A DNA stretch of 64,000 nucleotides from Elizabethkingia meningoseptica_A (GTDB lineage: Bacteria; Bacteroidota; Bacteroidia; Flavobacteriales; Weeksellaceae): assembly GCF_045762675.1 (NCBI RefSeq), contig NZ_JBJDLK010000002.1, forward strand, positions 124,001 through 188,000, read 5' to 3'. Shown piece by piece: positions 8,701 to 17,307 of the stretch (position 1 is the first letter of the stretch; every line of letters starts with the position of its first letter). A model generated the notes under the pieces. The model did no database searches. It was not told the origin of the DNA and worked only from the letters and a program-made list of their open reading frames with translations. Position numbers and translations under genes: made by a program.

Positions 8701-8723
8701 AATTAAAATCTAATCAGGCTCTA
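8701..8723 (-). repeat. Solitary IS5-like end sequence
   Basis: Read on the minus strand this is TTTAGAGCCTG then an AT stretch, closely matching the right end of the remnant at 5537-5550. No partner end or transposase is seen nearby. The preceding 8581-8700 stretch has no gene. The first TAG of the repeat serves as the stop of the DUF1801 frame. Confidence 0.5.
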
Positions 8724-9148
8724 AATTCCTAGGGTAATAAGGTGTTTTACATCATGATAAATTAAAGAAGCTTTTATACATTCTTTTAATTCCTGTACGG
8801 GTATTTTTTCATTGAGCTGAAAAACAATCGCACGCTTTCCTTCATAGCGGAACTGGTGGCTGAAAACCATTCTGAAAGTATCTACAGGCAGCTTGAACAC
8901 TGAAAATACATGGCATATTGTCCCGGTGCTCTTTCTTTCCAGTCCATACGGAGCGTACTGCCATTTTTGGTTACAAAACTGGGTTCACCCCATTTCAGTG
9001 TTTCTTCCAATGCTTCCACGCCGTTGGTCTCTTCAGCTGTTTCAATGACCAGCTGCCTCAGAAACTGCATTTTTTCACGGACAGATTCCGGATAGTTTTT
9101 GAACTTATCGTTGACTTCAGTATTTGTATTTAGCTTCAGGTTTCTCAT
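8721..9148 (-). pseudogene. DUF1801 (YdhG-like) protein, frameshifted
   Basis: The first frame runs from 9148 and stops at 8882 after 88 residues, ending YFQCSSCL. Directly after the break another frame continues the same family: KLPVDTFRMVF, then FRYEGKRAIVFQLNE and IYHDVKHLITLGI up to a TAG at 8721-8723. Restoring one A in the sequence TCAAGC near 8893 would join them (C-S-K-L-P-V-D-T-F) into about 142 residues, normal for DUF1801. DUF1801 proteins are small, of unclear function, some iron-chaperone-like. Either a recent inactivating mutation or a sequencing error. Confidence 0.8.
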
Positions 9149-9385
9149 TTTCTATACTTGTTGTAGATGGTACAAATTAATATACTCTCTCTGTATCACT
9201 ACAAAAATAGCAACAAAGGATGTAAAAAGAAAACTAATGACACTGTAGCAGCAAAATCATATGCTTTATACTTGTCATTATTTATTCATTAAAATCAGTT
9301 TTACGGCATGGTTTATGTGTTCTGATAAAAATCCGGAACCATTATTATCCGGGAATCAGTAAACACCAACATAAACCCTTATTAT

Positions 9386-9973
9386 ATGAGATTAAGAATA
9401 CTATTTATTGCTGCACTGATCTGTACATCTGTGCAGGTGTGGGCCCAGGAAATAAAAGGCATGGATGTGAATATTTCCGATCAGAATTCGGCTATTTTAT
9501 CTATCGATGTTTATACAGATGAAGCGATAATTTCTGTGAGTTCCAGAGGACAGCTTCTGAGATATCAGCCTAACAGAAGAAATAATGTTGATCAGCAAAA
9601 CAGCCAACAGCCTAATGTAAGATATCCGTATGGAAAATATCCGATTGAATATTATTCGGATAATGATATCTGGGGACGCAGAAGCATGATTAAAAGTATT
9701 GGCCGGATTCAGTTTGATTATTTTCATGAAAATGACATCTGGAACAGAGATCTTTTCTTTAAACAAATCGGAAATATCAATTTCGAGTATTTTGAAAATG
9801 ATATATGGGGAAGGAAAGGAAAATTGAGAAAAGTAGGCAATGTAACGCTGGATTATTTTTCAGACTGGGATAATAATAAACGTATGGTCGGACAGCTGAA
9901 ATCGATAACCGGTGAAAGCGATTTTATCCAGATTAATGTTGTTCCGCAATATTATAATAACGGAAGAAGATAA
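9386..9973 (+). CDS. Secreted protein with NDIW beta-repeats, unknown function
   Basis: 195 residues with a signal peptide (1-21, ending VWAQ). After a short beta region (22-62) and a Gln/Asn-rich linker (63-80), residues about 87-174 are four imperfect repeats of 21-23 residues. Each has an aromatic strand (YY/DYF/EYF), then NDIWGR or a variant, then a KxIGxI-type turn; NDIW falls at 93-96, 116-119 and 138-141. The regular spacing suggests a small beta-solenoid or open barrel. I do not recognise a named family. It is monocistronic and ends 1 nt into a strong terminator shared with the convergent PPIase gene. Confidence 0.75.
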   Translation: MRLRILFIAALICTSVQVWAQEIKGMDVNISDQNSAILSIDVYTDEAIISVSSRGQLLRYQPNRRNNVDQQNSQQPNVRYPYGKYPIEYYSDNDIWGRRSMIKSIGRIQFDYFHENDIWNRDLFFKQIGNINFEYFENDIWGRKGKLRKVGNVTLDYFSDWDNNKRMVGQLKSITGESDFIQINVVPQYYNNGRR

Positions 9974-10008
9974 ATAAAAAAGGAAGCTGATTGCTTCCTT
10001 TTTTATTT
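9972..10008. terminator. Bidirectional terminator
   Basis: Perfect 16-bp stem (9972-9987 with 9993-10008) and a 5-nt loop, with A runs on one side and T runs on the other. It sits between the convergent genes ending at 9973 and 10017 and can serve both. Confidence 0.88.
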
Positions 10009-10016
10009 ATCTGATG

Positions 10017-11096
10017 TTATGCTTTAGCTTTCACTAATTTCACTTCGAAAATTAACCATGCATTTGGCGGGATCACCCCTCCTGCACCTCTTGCTCCGTA
10101 ACCTAAATCAGGTGGAATAAGGAACGTTGCTTCTTCACCTTCTTTTAGTAAAAGAATACCTTCGTCCCAACCTTTAATTACACGGCCTGTTCCTACCGGG
10201 AATTCAATGGGTTCGTTTCTTGAGATAGAAGAATCGAAAACCTGTCCGTTGGTTAGTTTACCTGTATAATGTACTGAAACTGTATTTCCTGCAACCGGTT
10301 TTTCACCCTCAGTAGTTTTAGTAATCTTATACATTAAACCACTTGCAGTAGTTGTCATTCCGTTCTTTAATTCTTCTAACTGCTTCTTGGCTTCTTCTTC
10401 TTTTTTCTGAACAAAGATTTTGTTGCTTTCTGCAATTTTAGATTTTCCTTCGTTGAAAACTTTTGCAGCATCATAATGCTTATAAGCATCACCTTTAGTA
10501 AAGATGGTTACTTTTTCCAATACGATATCTGTTTTAGGTTTATCCTGAGGTCCTTTTTCTACATTGGCAACATCATCGATAACGTTCTCTCCCTTCACCA
10601 CTTTACCGAAGATGGTATGTCTTCCGTCTAACCATGGTGTCGCTACTTCAGTAATGAAAAACTGAGATCCGTTGGTATTAGGACCAGAGTTCGCCATAGA
10701 AAGGATTCCTTTGCCTGTATGCTTAAGGTCATTTTTTTCATCATCGAATTTATAACCAGGATCTCCCATACCGGTTCCTTTAGGATCTCCACCCTGGATC
10801 ATAAAATCTTTAATTACTCTGTGGAAAATAGTCCCATTATAAAAAGGCTCTCCTTTTTTCTTTGATTTGTTTTCTATTTTCCCTTCTGCTAATCCTACAA
10901 AATTAGCTACCGTTACCGGCGATTCTTTATCATTAAATTTAACAAGGATATCTCCTTTTGATGTCTTCAAATTTCCATAAAGCCCTTCCGGCAGTTGCTC
11001 GTAAGCGGCTTTGTCTAGATTGATTTCTTTTAAATCCAAAGTTTTACAGTTTAATAAGGTTAATAATACTGTACACAAAAATACGACTTTCTTCAT
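10017..11096 (-). CDS. Cyclophilin-FKBP fusion peptidyl-prolyl isomerase, lipoprotein
   Basis: 359 residues. The signal peptide ends in a lipobox (LLNC, Cys17), so the protein is a periplasm-facing lipoprotein. Residues about 43-200 form a cyclophilin domain (FHRVIKDFMIQGGDPKGTG, NSGPNTNGSQFFI). A short charged helix follows, and residues about 250-358 form an FKBP domain (VSVHYTGKLTNGQVFDSS, GWDEGILLLKEGE, YGARGAGGVIPPNAWLIFEV). Both active sites look complete, so it carries two unrelated prolyl isomerases in one chain, presumably assisting envelope protein folding. Such fusions are known in Bacteroidota. Confidence 0.93.
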   Translation of the reverse strand: MKKVVFLCTVLLTLLNCKTLDLKEINLDKAAYEQLPEGLYGNLKTSKGDILVKFNDKESPVTVANFVGLAEGKIENKSKKKGEPFYNGTIFHRVIKDFMIQGGDPKGTGMGDPGYKFDDEKNDLKHTGKGILSMANSGPNTNGSQFFITEVATPWLDGRHTIFGKVVKGENVIDDVANVEKGPQDKPKTDIVLEKVTIFTKGDAYKHYDAAKVFNEGKSKIAESNKIFVQKKEEEAKKQLEELKNGMTTTASGLMYKITKTTEGEKPVAGNTVSVHYTGKLTNGQVFDSSISRNEPIEFPVGTGRVIKGWDEGILLLKEGEEATFLIPPDLGYGARGAGGVIPPNAWLIFEVKLVKAKA

Positions 11097-11211
11097 AAAT
11101 GACCTGTATAGTATAGATTGAGATTTTTTGTTGCGCTAAAATAGGCATTTTTATATTGGGTCAATAATAAAATTATAAAACGACAGTCTGCAAGCTATAA
11201 ACAGACCCCGA

Positions 11212-12570
11212 TTAAAAACTTAATCCGGATACCAGTAACTGAGCATTTGCTTTGGTATCGATAATAGCTGTTATGCTACTGTTTCCAACCACAAAATCAG
11301 AAGGTCTGAAATCAATTACTTTTCCCTTTATAAATAATCCTTTATAGTATTCCTTATTCAGGCTTTCTTCAATACTCTTACGTGAGCTTTTTTCCATTTC
11401 AAGTGTCGGGATACCATACTCTTTTTCGATCATATTGATAATTTTTCCTTTAAACAGGAATACGAGTGTTTTCTGAAAGAAGTTGCTTGTGTTCAGATTG
11501 AATTTGGTATCCTTAAATACAATTTTCTTTTTTACAGGGTCATAAGCCGGTGTTCCTGTAATGATAGATGTACCATTAATTGTACCGCTGGTCTGGGCTT
11601 CAATTACTACTTTTTCATCTTTTCCGTAAACCTTTATTCCATCTATTACAATTTTAGACTTTCCTTCTCTGAAAGTAAATTCTTTGTGCAGGAACTGCTG
11701 TTCTGCCAGTTTGGTGGCTTCTGTAAACGGAATATTGGCCGTAGTCTGCAACATGAAAATATTATCAATGGTTGGTTTGGTTACAAAGCTGGGAACTGTA
11801 CTTACGGTAGTCCCTGCTTTTGGTGGATTTCCTGTGAAAGTTTCTGAATACAGGTCTACACCCAGTGTTGCGGAAATCTGATTGGCATACACCTTCAATG
11901 GTGTTGCCGAAAGACTTTGAGGACTTACTTTCAGCCATGTATGATATTCTTCTGAAATATTGATAGGGTTTACAAACTGATTCCAGGCCATTACCAGATA
12001 AGGCTGCATGTTCATTTTATCTTTTACCTGCTGATCTATAACGCCGGTAAATTTTTGCTGTTGTTTTATGAGCGTGCTTTCAATAAGTGAAGAAATAGGA
12101 ATCTTCACTCTTCCGTAATCCAGTACAGGTTTTTCTTTCCATACAAAACCAGCCGTTGTGGTTTGTGTATTAAGTGTCCAGTTATTATTAAAACTTACGT
12201 TAGAAATAAAGTTCATCACCACACTAAAGTTGGTAGACTGATAGGTATAATAGCCTAATGTTCCATAGCCTTTTTCAGCCCATATTTTTAGTGGTACCGA
12301 AATCATAATACGATTATTGGTAAGCCCCTGTATTACAATATTTCCGTTTTTTTCAACCCGGGTTTTAAACTGATCGTTGTTATTATCTGTATAAGATTTG
12401 TCTTCATAGATCACGCCGTTAATAGACTGGTTAATCAATCTGTTGATTTCTGCCATCGGGATGACCACCGGAATAGAGATTCCTGACTTAATTTTAGGGA
12501 AATTATAATCTACTGTATCCTGTGCAAAACCATATGCAGATACCAGCAGGAATAAAAATACTTTCTTCAT
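11212..12570 (-). CDS. DUF4403 family exported protein
   Basis: About 452 residues from the ATG at 12570. A frame also opens at an upstream TTG (12588), but that codon abuts a promoter box (12590-12597); the ATG at 12570 (MKKVFLFLL...) gives a clean signal peptide ending FAQ. The rest is the DUF4403 fold: repeated amphipathic strands, an early conserved MAEINRLINQSI, and the closing IDTKANAQLLVSGLSF. It resembles lipid-binding tubular envelope proteins, but function is not established. Terminator-like palindrome 12651-12683 lies upstream and separates it from the phospholipase gene. Confidence 0.85.
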   Translation of the reverse strand: MKKVFLFLLVSAYGFAQDTVDYNFPKIKSGISIPVVIPMAEINRLINQSINGVIYEDKSYTDNNNDQFKTRVEKNGNIVIQGLTNNRIMISVPLKIWAEKGYGTLGYYTYQSTNFSVVMNFISNVSFNNNWTLNTQTTTAGFVWKEKPVLDYGRVKIPISSLIESTLIKQQQKFTGVIDQQVKDKMNMQPYLVMAWNQFVNPINISEEYHTWLKVSPQSLSATPLKVYANQISATLGVDLYSETFTGNPPKAGTTVSTVPSFVTKPTIDNIFMLQTTANIPFTEATKLAEQQFLHKEFTFREGKSKIVIDGIKVYGKDEKVVIEAQTSGTINGTSIITGTPAYDPVKKKIVFKDTKFNLNTSNFFQKTLVFLFKGKIINMIEKEYGIPTLEMEKSSRKSIEESLNKEYYKGLFIKGKVIDFRPSDFVVGNSSITAIIDTKANAQLLVSGLSF

Positions 12571-12589
12571 CATTAAAAAATTGTACAAA

Positions 12590-12597
12590 CAAATATA
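12590..12597 (-). promoter_or_regulatory. -7 box of the DUF4403 gene
   Basis: TATATTTG on the minus strand, matching the Bacteroidota TAnnTTTG box, 19 bp before the preferred ATG. No good -33 TTG is seen. Confidence 0.5.
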
Positions 12598-12650
12598 AAC
12601 AAGTTTGAAATTAAAAATCCGAAGTTTGAAAATAGTTTTTAGATATGACC

Positions 12651-12683
12651 AAACCTAACAGGTTTTGAAAACCTGTTAGGTTT
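12651..12683. terminator. Palindrome / terminator after phospholipase C gene
   Basis: Perfect 16-bp arms (12651-12666 and 12668-12683) around one G. The core ACAGGTTTT/AAAACCTGT recurs in the terminator at 44770-44799. It lies after the phospholipase stop. Confidence 0.65.
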
Positions 12684-12705
12684 AAAGTTCAAATAAGCTC
12701 TTTAA

Positions 12706-15048
12706 TTAAGCCCAATGCGGATCGGTAGAAGATACTTTTCCGGTTTCTGCTCTTCCGGCAAAAATCCAGTTGTTCTCTCCTGAGGAAACTTTAAGATCAT
12801 ACCAGCCTCCTATTTTAGAAGCGCTGATAACCAATTTAGGTGTTTTGGCAACATCTATTTTCTGGGTTTGTTTAGTGTAAGCATTTTCCAGTACCACTTC
12901 TTTTACGGAAGCCTGTATAAACATTAATTCAACATCGCCATTATTTTTCTGCTCAAGCTTCACTTCTACTTTTGGTGCGGCATTTCCGGAAAAACTTCTG
13001 TAAAAACCATTCGGGCCGAATACTTCCCAGTCGTAAGCCTTATCTGTTGTTATAGCATGGCTGAAATTTTGTTTTTTAAATAAAGTATACGGGAATAAGA
13101 AGTCTTTATCTTCATTTAATTTCAGGCGGTTATACACCATTACCGGAACAGCTTTTTCAGCCCTGTTCAGCATTTCAATATTTGTTTTTGTAAAGTTTAT
13201 ATCGAAATGATATGGCAGCGGATTGGAAGGCTTCAAACCTTTCTCCTGCTTGGGGAAATATTTGGATTGTACATTTTGTTCTGCTTCAGTCAGCGCCACA
13301 AAATTATTAGGAACCGGCTTTTCTTTAGCAGCGTTAATACTTTCTACAAATTTCTTTTCCTGAAGGAAATCCAGTTTTGGACTTTTATTTTTCTCCTGAT
13401 TAAATGCAGAAGTCAGGTCACCACAAACTTCTCTTCTCCAGTTACTGATATTTTCTATGTGGAGATTTTTCTTTTTCTTTTTATTCAGAAAATGTTCAAG
13501 AAACTGTAATACCGATGTGTGGTCGGATACTTCGGAGTTTACATAACCTCCCGTTGTCCATGGAGAAGCCATAACCATTGGTACACGATATCCTAATCCT
13601 ACAGGGCCTTCTACTTTCTCGGAACCAAATAATTTTTCTGTTGAGAAATATTTCTGCTGAAAATCCACATATTCTGCTCCACCTTCACCATGAATATCTG
13701 GTTTTTGCTGTGGGTTATTAGGCGGAAGGAATGGCACCACATGATCAAAATATCCGTCGTTTTCATCGTAGTTCAGTATGAAAATAGTTTTTTTCCATAC
13801 TTCCGGATTCTTGGTCAGAATATTTAAAACTTCGGAAATATACCATGCTCCGTACCATTGTGATGACGGATGGTCTGAGAAACGCTCCGGTGCCACCAGC
13901 CATGAAACTGCAGGCAACTTCCCTTCGTTGACATCCTTACGGAACTGGAATAAAATATCGCCTTTAGGCAGGTACATTTTCTCTCCGCTTACCGGATCTA
14001 TCTCTTCGATATCCCAAAAATCCGGATCTCCGGAGTTTATTGTAAAAGCTTTGTCATGAAGGTTCTTTTCTCTTTGGGAAAGCTTTTCCCGGTTTTCAGG
14101 ATTATAATTTTTCAGATCGTCTTCATAGTAGTGCAATTCTCTTTCAAGGCGGTCTTTGTTCTCCGGATTCTTCGATAGTTTATCTTTCAGTTCCGCTACT
14201 TTCTTTTGTACAAATTCAAAGTATTTTGGCGAAAGCTTTACATTGTACTGAGAAAACCATTCAATAGGATTATCTGTAAAGTTGGATAAATATGCTTCCT
14301 GTTCTCCACTCATTCCTTTTGAAAGACTTATTTCATTCTGATAGATTCTCCATGAAATATCATTGTCTTCCAGCATTTCGGGGAAAGTTTTCCAGTGAAC
14401 GTTACGGCTGTAATCTACAGTATCGTTTACAACATGTGCCTGAACATCACCGTTTTTTTCTGAACGGATTGTTCCCGTCCAGTGGAAAAGTCTGTTAGGC
14501 GTCGTTCCTGTAAGTGACGAACAGAAATACTGGTCGAAAACAGTAAATGCATCTGCCAGCTGATAATAAAACGGCAGGTCATTTCTGTTATAAAAGCCCA
14601 GTGTTAATGGTAAATCCTGATATTCTTTAACACCCGATCTTTTTGCCAGAAGCCACTGATCATATTTTCCTTTGTTAAGAGCGTGCTGTTGATTTGGCCA
14701 TGAATGCGGTAATGAACTCATCCATGTTGCTCTTGTATTTTTAATATCTAAATTAAACGGTGCATAGGTTTTTCCGGCTTTATCCTTCTGAAAAAAAACA
14801 CTTTTACCATCCGGTTTACGGAATGCATATTTGTCCATAAATCCGCGTACCCCTTTCAGCGTACCGAAACAATGGTCGAATGAACGGTTCTCCTGCATAA
14901 GAATGACCACATGTTCTGCATCATAAAAAGTAGAACCCTTTTCGGGTTTAATATTCATTGCTTTTAGTATGGAAGGATGTATAGCCGTTGATACTCCTAA
15001 GCCTCCCAGTACCAGTCCTGATTTTTTCAGAAAATCTCTTCTGTCCAT
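12706..15048 (-). CDS. Phosphocholine-specific phospholipase C, Tat-exported
   Basis: 780 residues. The N-terminus has the twin-arginine motif (DRRDFLKK) and a hydrophobic stretch, so it is exported folded through Tat. Residues about 40-520 are the PF04185 phosphoesterase domain: VILMQENRSFDHCFGTLKG, LPFYYQLADAFTVFDQYF, FILNYDENDGYFDHV and SDHTSVLQFLEHFL. Two C-terminal beta-sandwich domains (about 615-775) match those of PlcN/PlcH-type enzymes. These hydrolyse phosphatidylcholine or sphingomyelin to diacylglycerol or ceramide plus phosphocholine. It precedes a phosphodiesterase-phosphatase gene and a SusC/SusD pair on the same strand, suggesting phosphate or head-group acquisition. Confidence 0.92.
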   Translation of the reverse strand: MDRRDFLKKSGLVLGGLGVSTAIHPSILKAMNIKPEKGSTFYDAEHVVILMQENRSFDHCFGTLKGVRGFMDKYAFRKPDGKSVFFQKDKAGKTYAPFNLDIKNTRATWMSSLPHSWPNQQHALNKGKYDQWLLAKRSGVKEYQDLPLTLGFYNRNDLPFYYQLADAFTVFDQYFCSSLTGTTPNRLFHWTGTIRSEKNGDVQAHVVNDTVDYSRNVHWKTFPEMLEDNDISWRIYQNEISLSKGMSGEQEAYLSNFTDNPIEWFSQYNVKLSPKYFEFVQKKVAELKDKLSKNPENKDRLERELHYYEDDLKNYNPENREKLSQREKNLHDKAFTINSGDPDFWDIEEIDPVSGEKMYLPKGDILFQFRKDVNEGKLPAVSWLVAPERFSDHPSSQWYGAWYISEVLNILTKNPEVWKKTIFILNYDENDGYFDHVVPFLPPNNPQQKPDIHGEGGAEYVDFQQKYFSTEKLFGSEKVEGPVGLGYRVPMVMASPWTTGGYVNSEVSDHTSVLQFLEHFLNKKKKKNLHIENISNWRREVCGDLTSAFNQEKNKSPKLDFLQEKKFVESINAAKEKPVPNNFVALTEAEQNVQSKYFPKQEKGLKPSNPLPYHFDINFTKTNIEMLNRAEKAVPVMVYNRLKLNEDKDFLFPYTLFKKQNFSHAITTDKAYDWEVFGPNGFYRSFSGNAAPKVEVKLEQKNNGDVELMFIQASVKEVVLENAYTKQTQKIDVAKTPKLVISASKIGGWYDLKVSSGENNWIFAGRAETGKVSSTDPHWA

Positions 15049-15190
15049 GTTTATTCGTTTTGTGGCCTAAAATTAATTAAACTACACAGATTTTATGGCC
15101 TGTGAAGCCTTCTTTTTTCAATTTTCACCTGTGAGTTCATAATTAATAACCGATGATTGATTGTTAATTATTGACCCGTTTTTAATTTTG

Positions 15191-17020
15191 CTACTTGCGG
15201 ATTCCGTAAGCTGCAAGTATTTTATTAAAGATTTCCGTATTCTCGAAAAGCCCCGTAAATTCTTTAGAGTTCGGTCCGTAAGCAAATACACTGGAAGGAA
15301 TGGATGTATGGTCATTTGTGCTGAAATTCCCAAATACCCAACCCTCTTTAAGACTTCCGTCCAGTAGCGTCAAACCTCCGGTTTCATGATCTCCCAGAAC
15401 AATAACCAATGTTTCTTTATTCTCATCGGCAAACTTCATGGCTTTTCCTACCACATGATCGAAATCCAGTAATTCTGTAACCAATTGTTCCAGATTATTG
15501 CTGTGTCCGCCACCATCGGTTTGTGAAGCCTCCACCATCATAAAGAAACCGTTTTTGTTATTTTTCAGATCATTAAGGGTAAGATCAAAAGCATCTGCAA
15601 GCCAGTTCCCTCTTCCGTTGGTTATTCTTTGCGATGCCAGAGGATCGATAATTAATGTTCTGTTGTTAATCTTATTCACGGATTTCAAGTCGCGGTATAA
15701 GTCAATTTTTGCCGCTTTAATTTTCTGAAGATTATCTTCACTCAATCCGCTTGTAGGACCTCCGATCAGGATTTTAGTTTTAGAGCTTACAAAATCTTTA
15801 AGAATAGGCTCCGAGCTGTTTCGGTTGTCGGAATGTGCATAGAAATCCGCCGGCGTAGCGTCGGTAGCATCTCCTGTAGAAATAAGCCCTGAAGACATTC
15901 CTTTAGCCGCAATAATATCCGGAATTTGTGCCAGCGCTTTTCCTTCACTATCTACACCTACAAAAGTATTTTTGGTTTTTACTCCTGTTGCAAAAGCTGT
16001 TGATCCCGGTGCGGAATCGGTAATATAGGCATTAGAAGAATTTGTTTTGGAAAGCCCTGTTGCCTTCATATTAAATACATTCAGCTTTCCTTTATTCGCT
16101 GTAAAAGCAGCATAATATTGTGGTAATGAAGTACCGTCCGGAATAAGAAGAATAACATTCTTTACTTTTTTGTTTACTCCGTCGGTTTCATAAGTTGGTT
16201 TATAAACACTGTATTCTTTTGTGTTTTTATAGAAATTCTTCGGAATGGTGTTCATGAACTTTTTCAAATCCGGAATATGGTCTGTATTGATATAATCCGC
16301 TCCCATATCCATCAGGTTTACCCATGCATTCGGAAAATCCGGAGCGCCGTAAAAACGCATTGGTTTTTGCATACGATGCGCTTTTTCTACTGCTTTTTTT
16401 ACTTTTTCAGTTTCTTCATCTCTTGGAATTCCTTTTCCATTCCATTTTACAAAATCCTGTAAATCTGCGCTGAATAAACCAATTCTTTTCAACTGATCCG
16501 GTGTATAGGTTTTTTCCAGGTCACCGTCGAAAAACAAATAATCCGGATAATTTTTAAAATCCTGTGGCTGCGGTCTTCCCCCTGTAATTACAATTTTCAC
16601 TCCGGCATTTCCCGTGATTTCCGGATATTTTTTCAGTGTATTAACCAGCGTTTCCAATGTAGATTTATAATCCTGCTTTACATCGATAAGGAGCTGTAAT
16701 TTTTTATTGGAATCCGGATAAACATGTCCTTTATTAAGCTTGATCTGTTTGGAGATATTATTCAGATAAAGGCTTTCCAGTGTCCTTTCCGGTGATAATT
16801 CTTTTTCTGTATGTGCTACCCATAACTGGCCTTTTACTAAAAATACATCCGCTTCAATAGAACCAAAATTAGCATAATAAGCCTGCCAAAATGGAATTTC
16901 CTGCATGTAATCATTATGCGAATGCGCATTGGATACATTGTAATTCAGATAATTCTGTGCCTGATTTTTTGAGAATACTGCCAAGGCCAGTATTGCCCAT
17001 ATTTTTTTTGATAATCTCAT
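15191..17020 (-). CDS. Phosphodiesterase (GDPD/PLC-like)-alkaline phosphatase fusion
   Basis: 609 residues with a signal peptide (1-21, ending QAQ). Residues about 28-265 look like a glycerophosphodiester phosphodiesterase or PI-PLC-like TIM barrel: AHSHNDYMQ, SIEADVFLVKGQLWVAHTEK, and later WVNLMDMGADYINTDH. Residues about 285-609 are alkaline phosphatase: ILLIPDGTSLPQYY, ITDSAPGSTAFATGVKT with nucleophile Ser336, DFYAHSDNR and VIVLGDHETGG. One chain could cleave glycerophosphodiesters and then remove phosphate from the product. It lies 142 bp after the phospholipase C start, read in reverse order, so they may be co-regulated rather than co-transcribed. Confidence 0.88.
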   Translation of the reverse strand: MRLSKKIWAILALAVFSKNQAQNYLNYNVSNAHSHNDYMQEIPFWQAYYANFGSIEADVFLVKGQLWVAHTEKELSPERTLESLYLNNISKQIKLNKGHVYPDSNKKLQLLIDVKQDYKSTLETLVNTLKKYPEITGNAGVKIVITGGRPQPQDFKNYPDYLFFDGDLEKTYTPDQLKRIGLFSADLQDFVKWNGKGIPRDEETEKVKKAVEKAHRMQKPMRFYGAPDFPNAWVNLMDMGADYINTDHIPDLKKFMNTIPKNFYKNTKEYSVYKPTYETDGVNKKVKNVILLIPDGTSLPQYYAAFTANKGKLNVFNMKATGLSKTNSSNAYITDSAPGSTAFATGVKTKNTFVGVDSEGKALAQIPDIIAAKGMSSGLISTGDATDATPADFYAHSDNRNSSEPILKDFVSSKTKILIGGPTSGLSEDNLQKIKAAKIDLYRDLKSVNKINNRTLIIDPLASQRITNGRGNWLADAFDLTLNDLKNNKNGFFMMVEASQTDGGGHSNNLEQLVTELLDFDHVVGKAMKFADENKETLVIVLGDHETGGLTLLDGSLKEGWVFGNFSTNDHTSIPSSVFAYGPNSKEFTGLFENTEIFNKILAAYGIRK

Positions 17021-17307
17021 AGTCTCTATAAAAAATTTAAGTATACGATATTTAATACAGGGATTATAAATCTAAAAACCACATAGATTTATTGGCTGCT
17101 TGTTTTTAGTTGACGATTGATAAATGATAATTGATGGTCTCCATTCTTCATGATTAACTTTTTATCATTAATTATTCATTAACACATTTTCAAATCTTCA
17201 AATCTTCAAATTATGTGGTTATATCAAACATAAATGTCATATACTAAAAAAACTATATCATTGCAGTGCGGGACTACAATGATACAGTATACGTGTTATA
17301 TTAAATT

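Noticed and set aside
15118..15333. 71-codon frame between phospholipase and phosphatase genes
   Set aside because: It mostly overlaps the phosphatase C-terminus in another frame and lacks family text.
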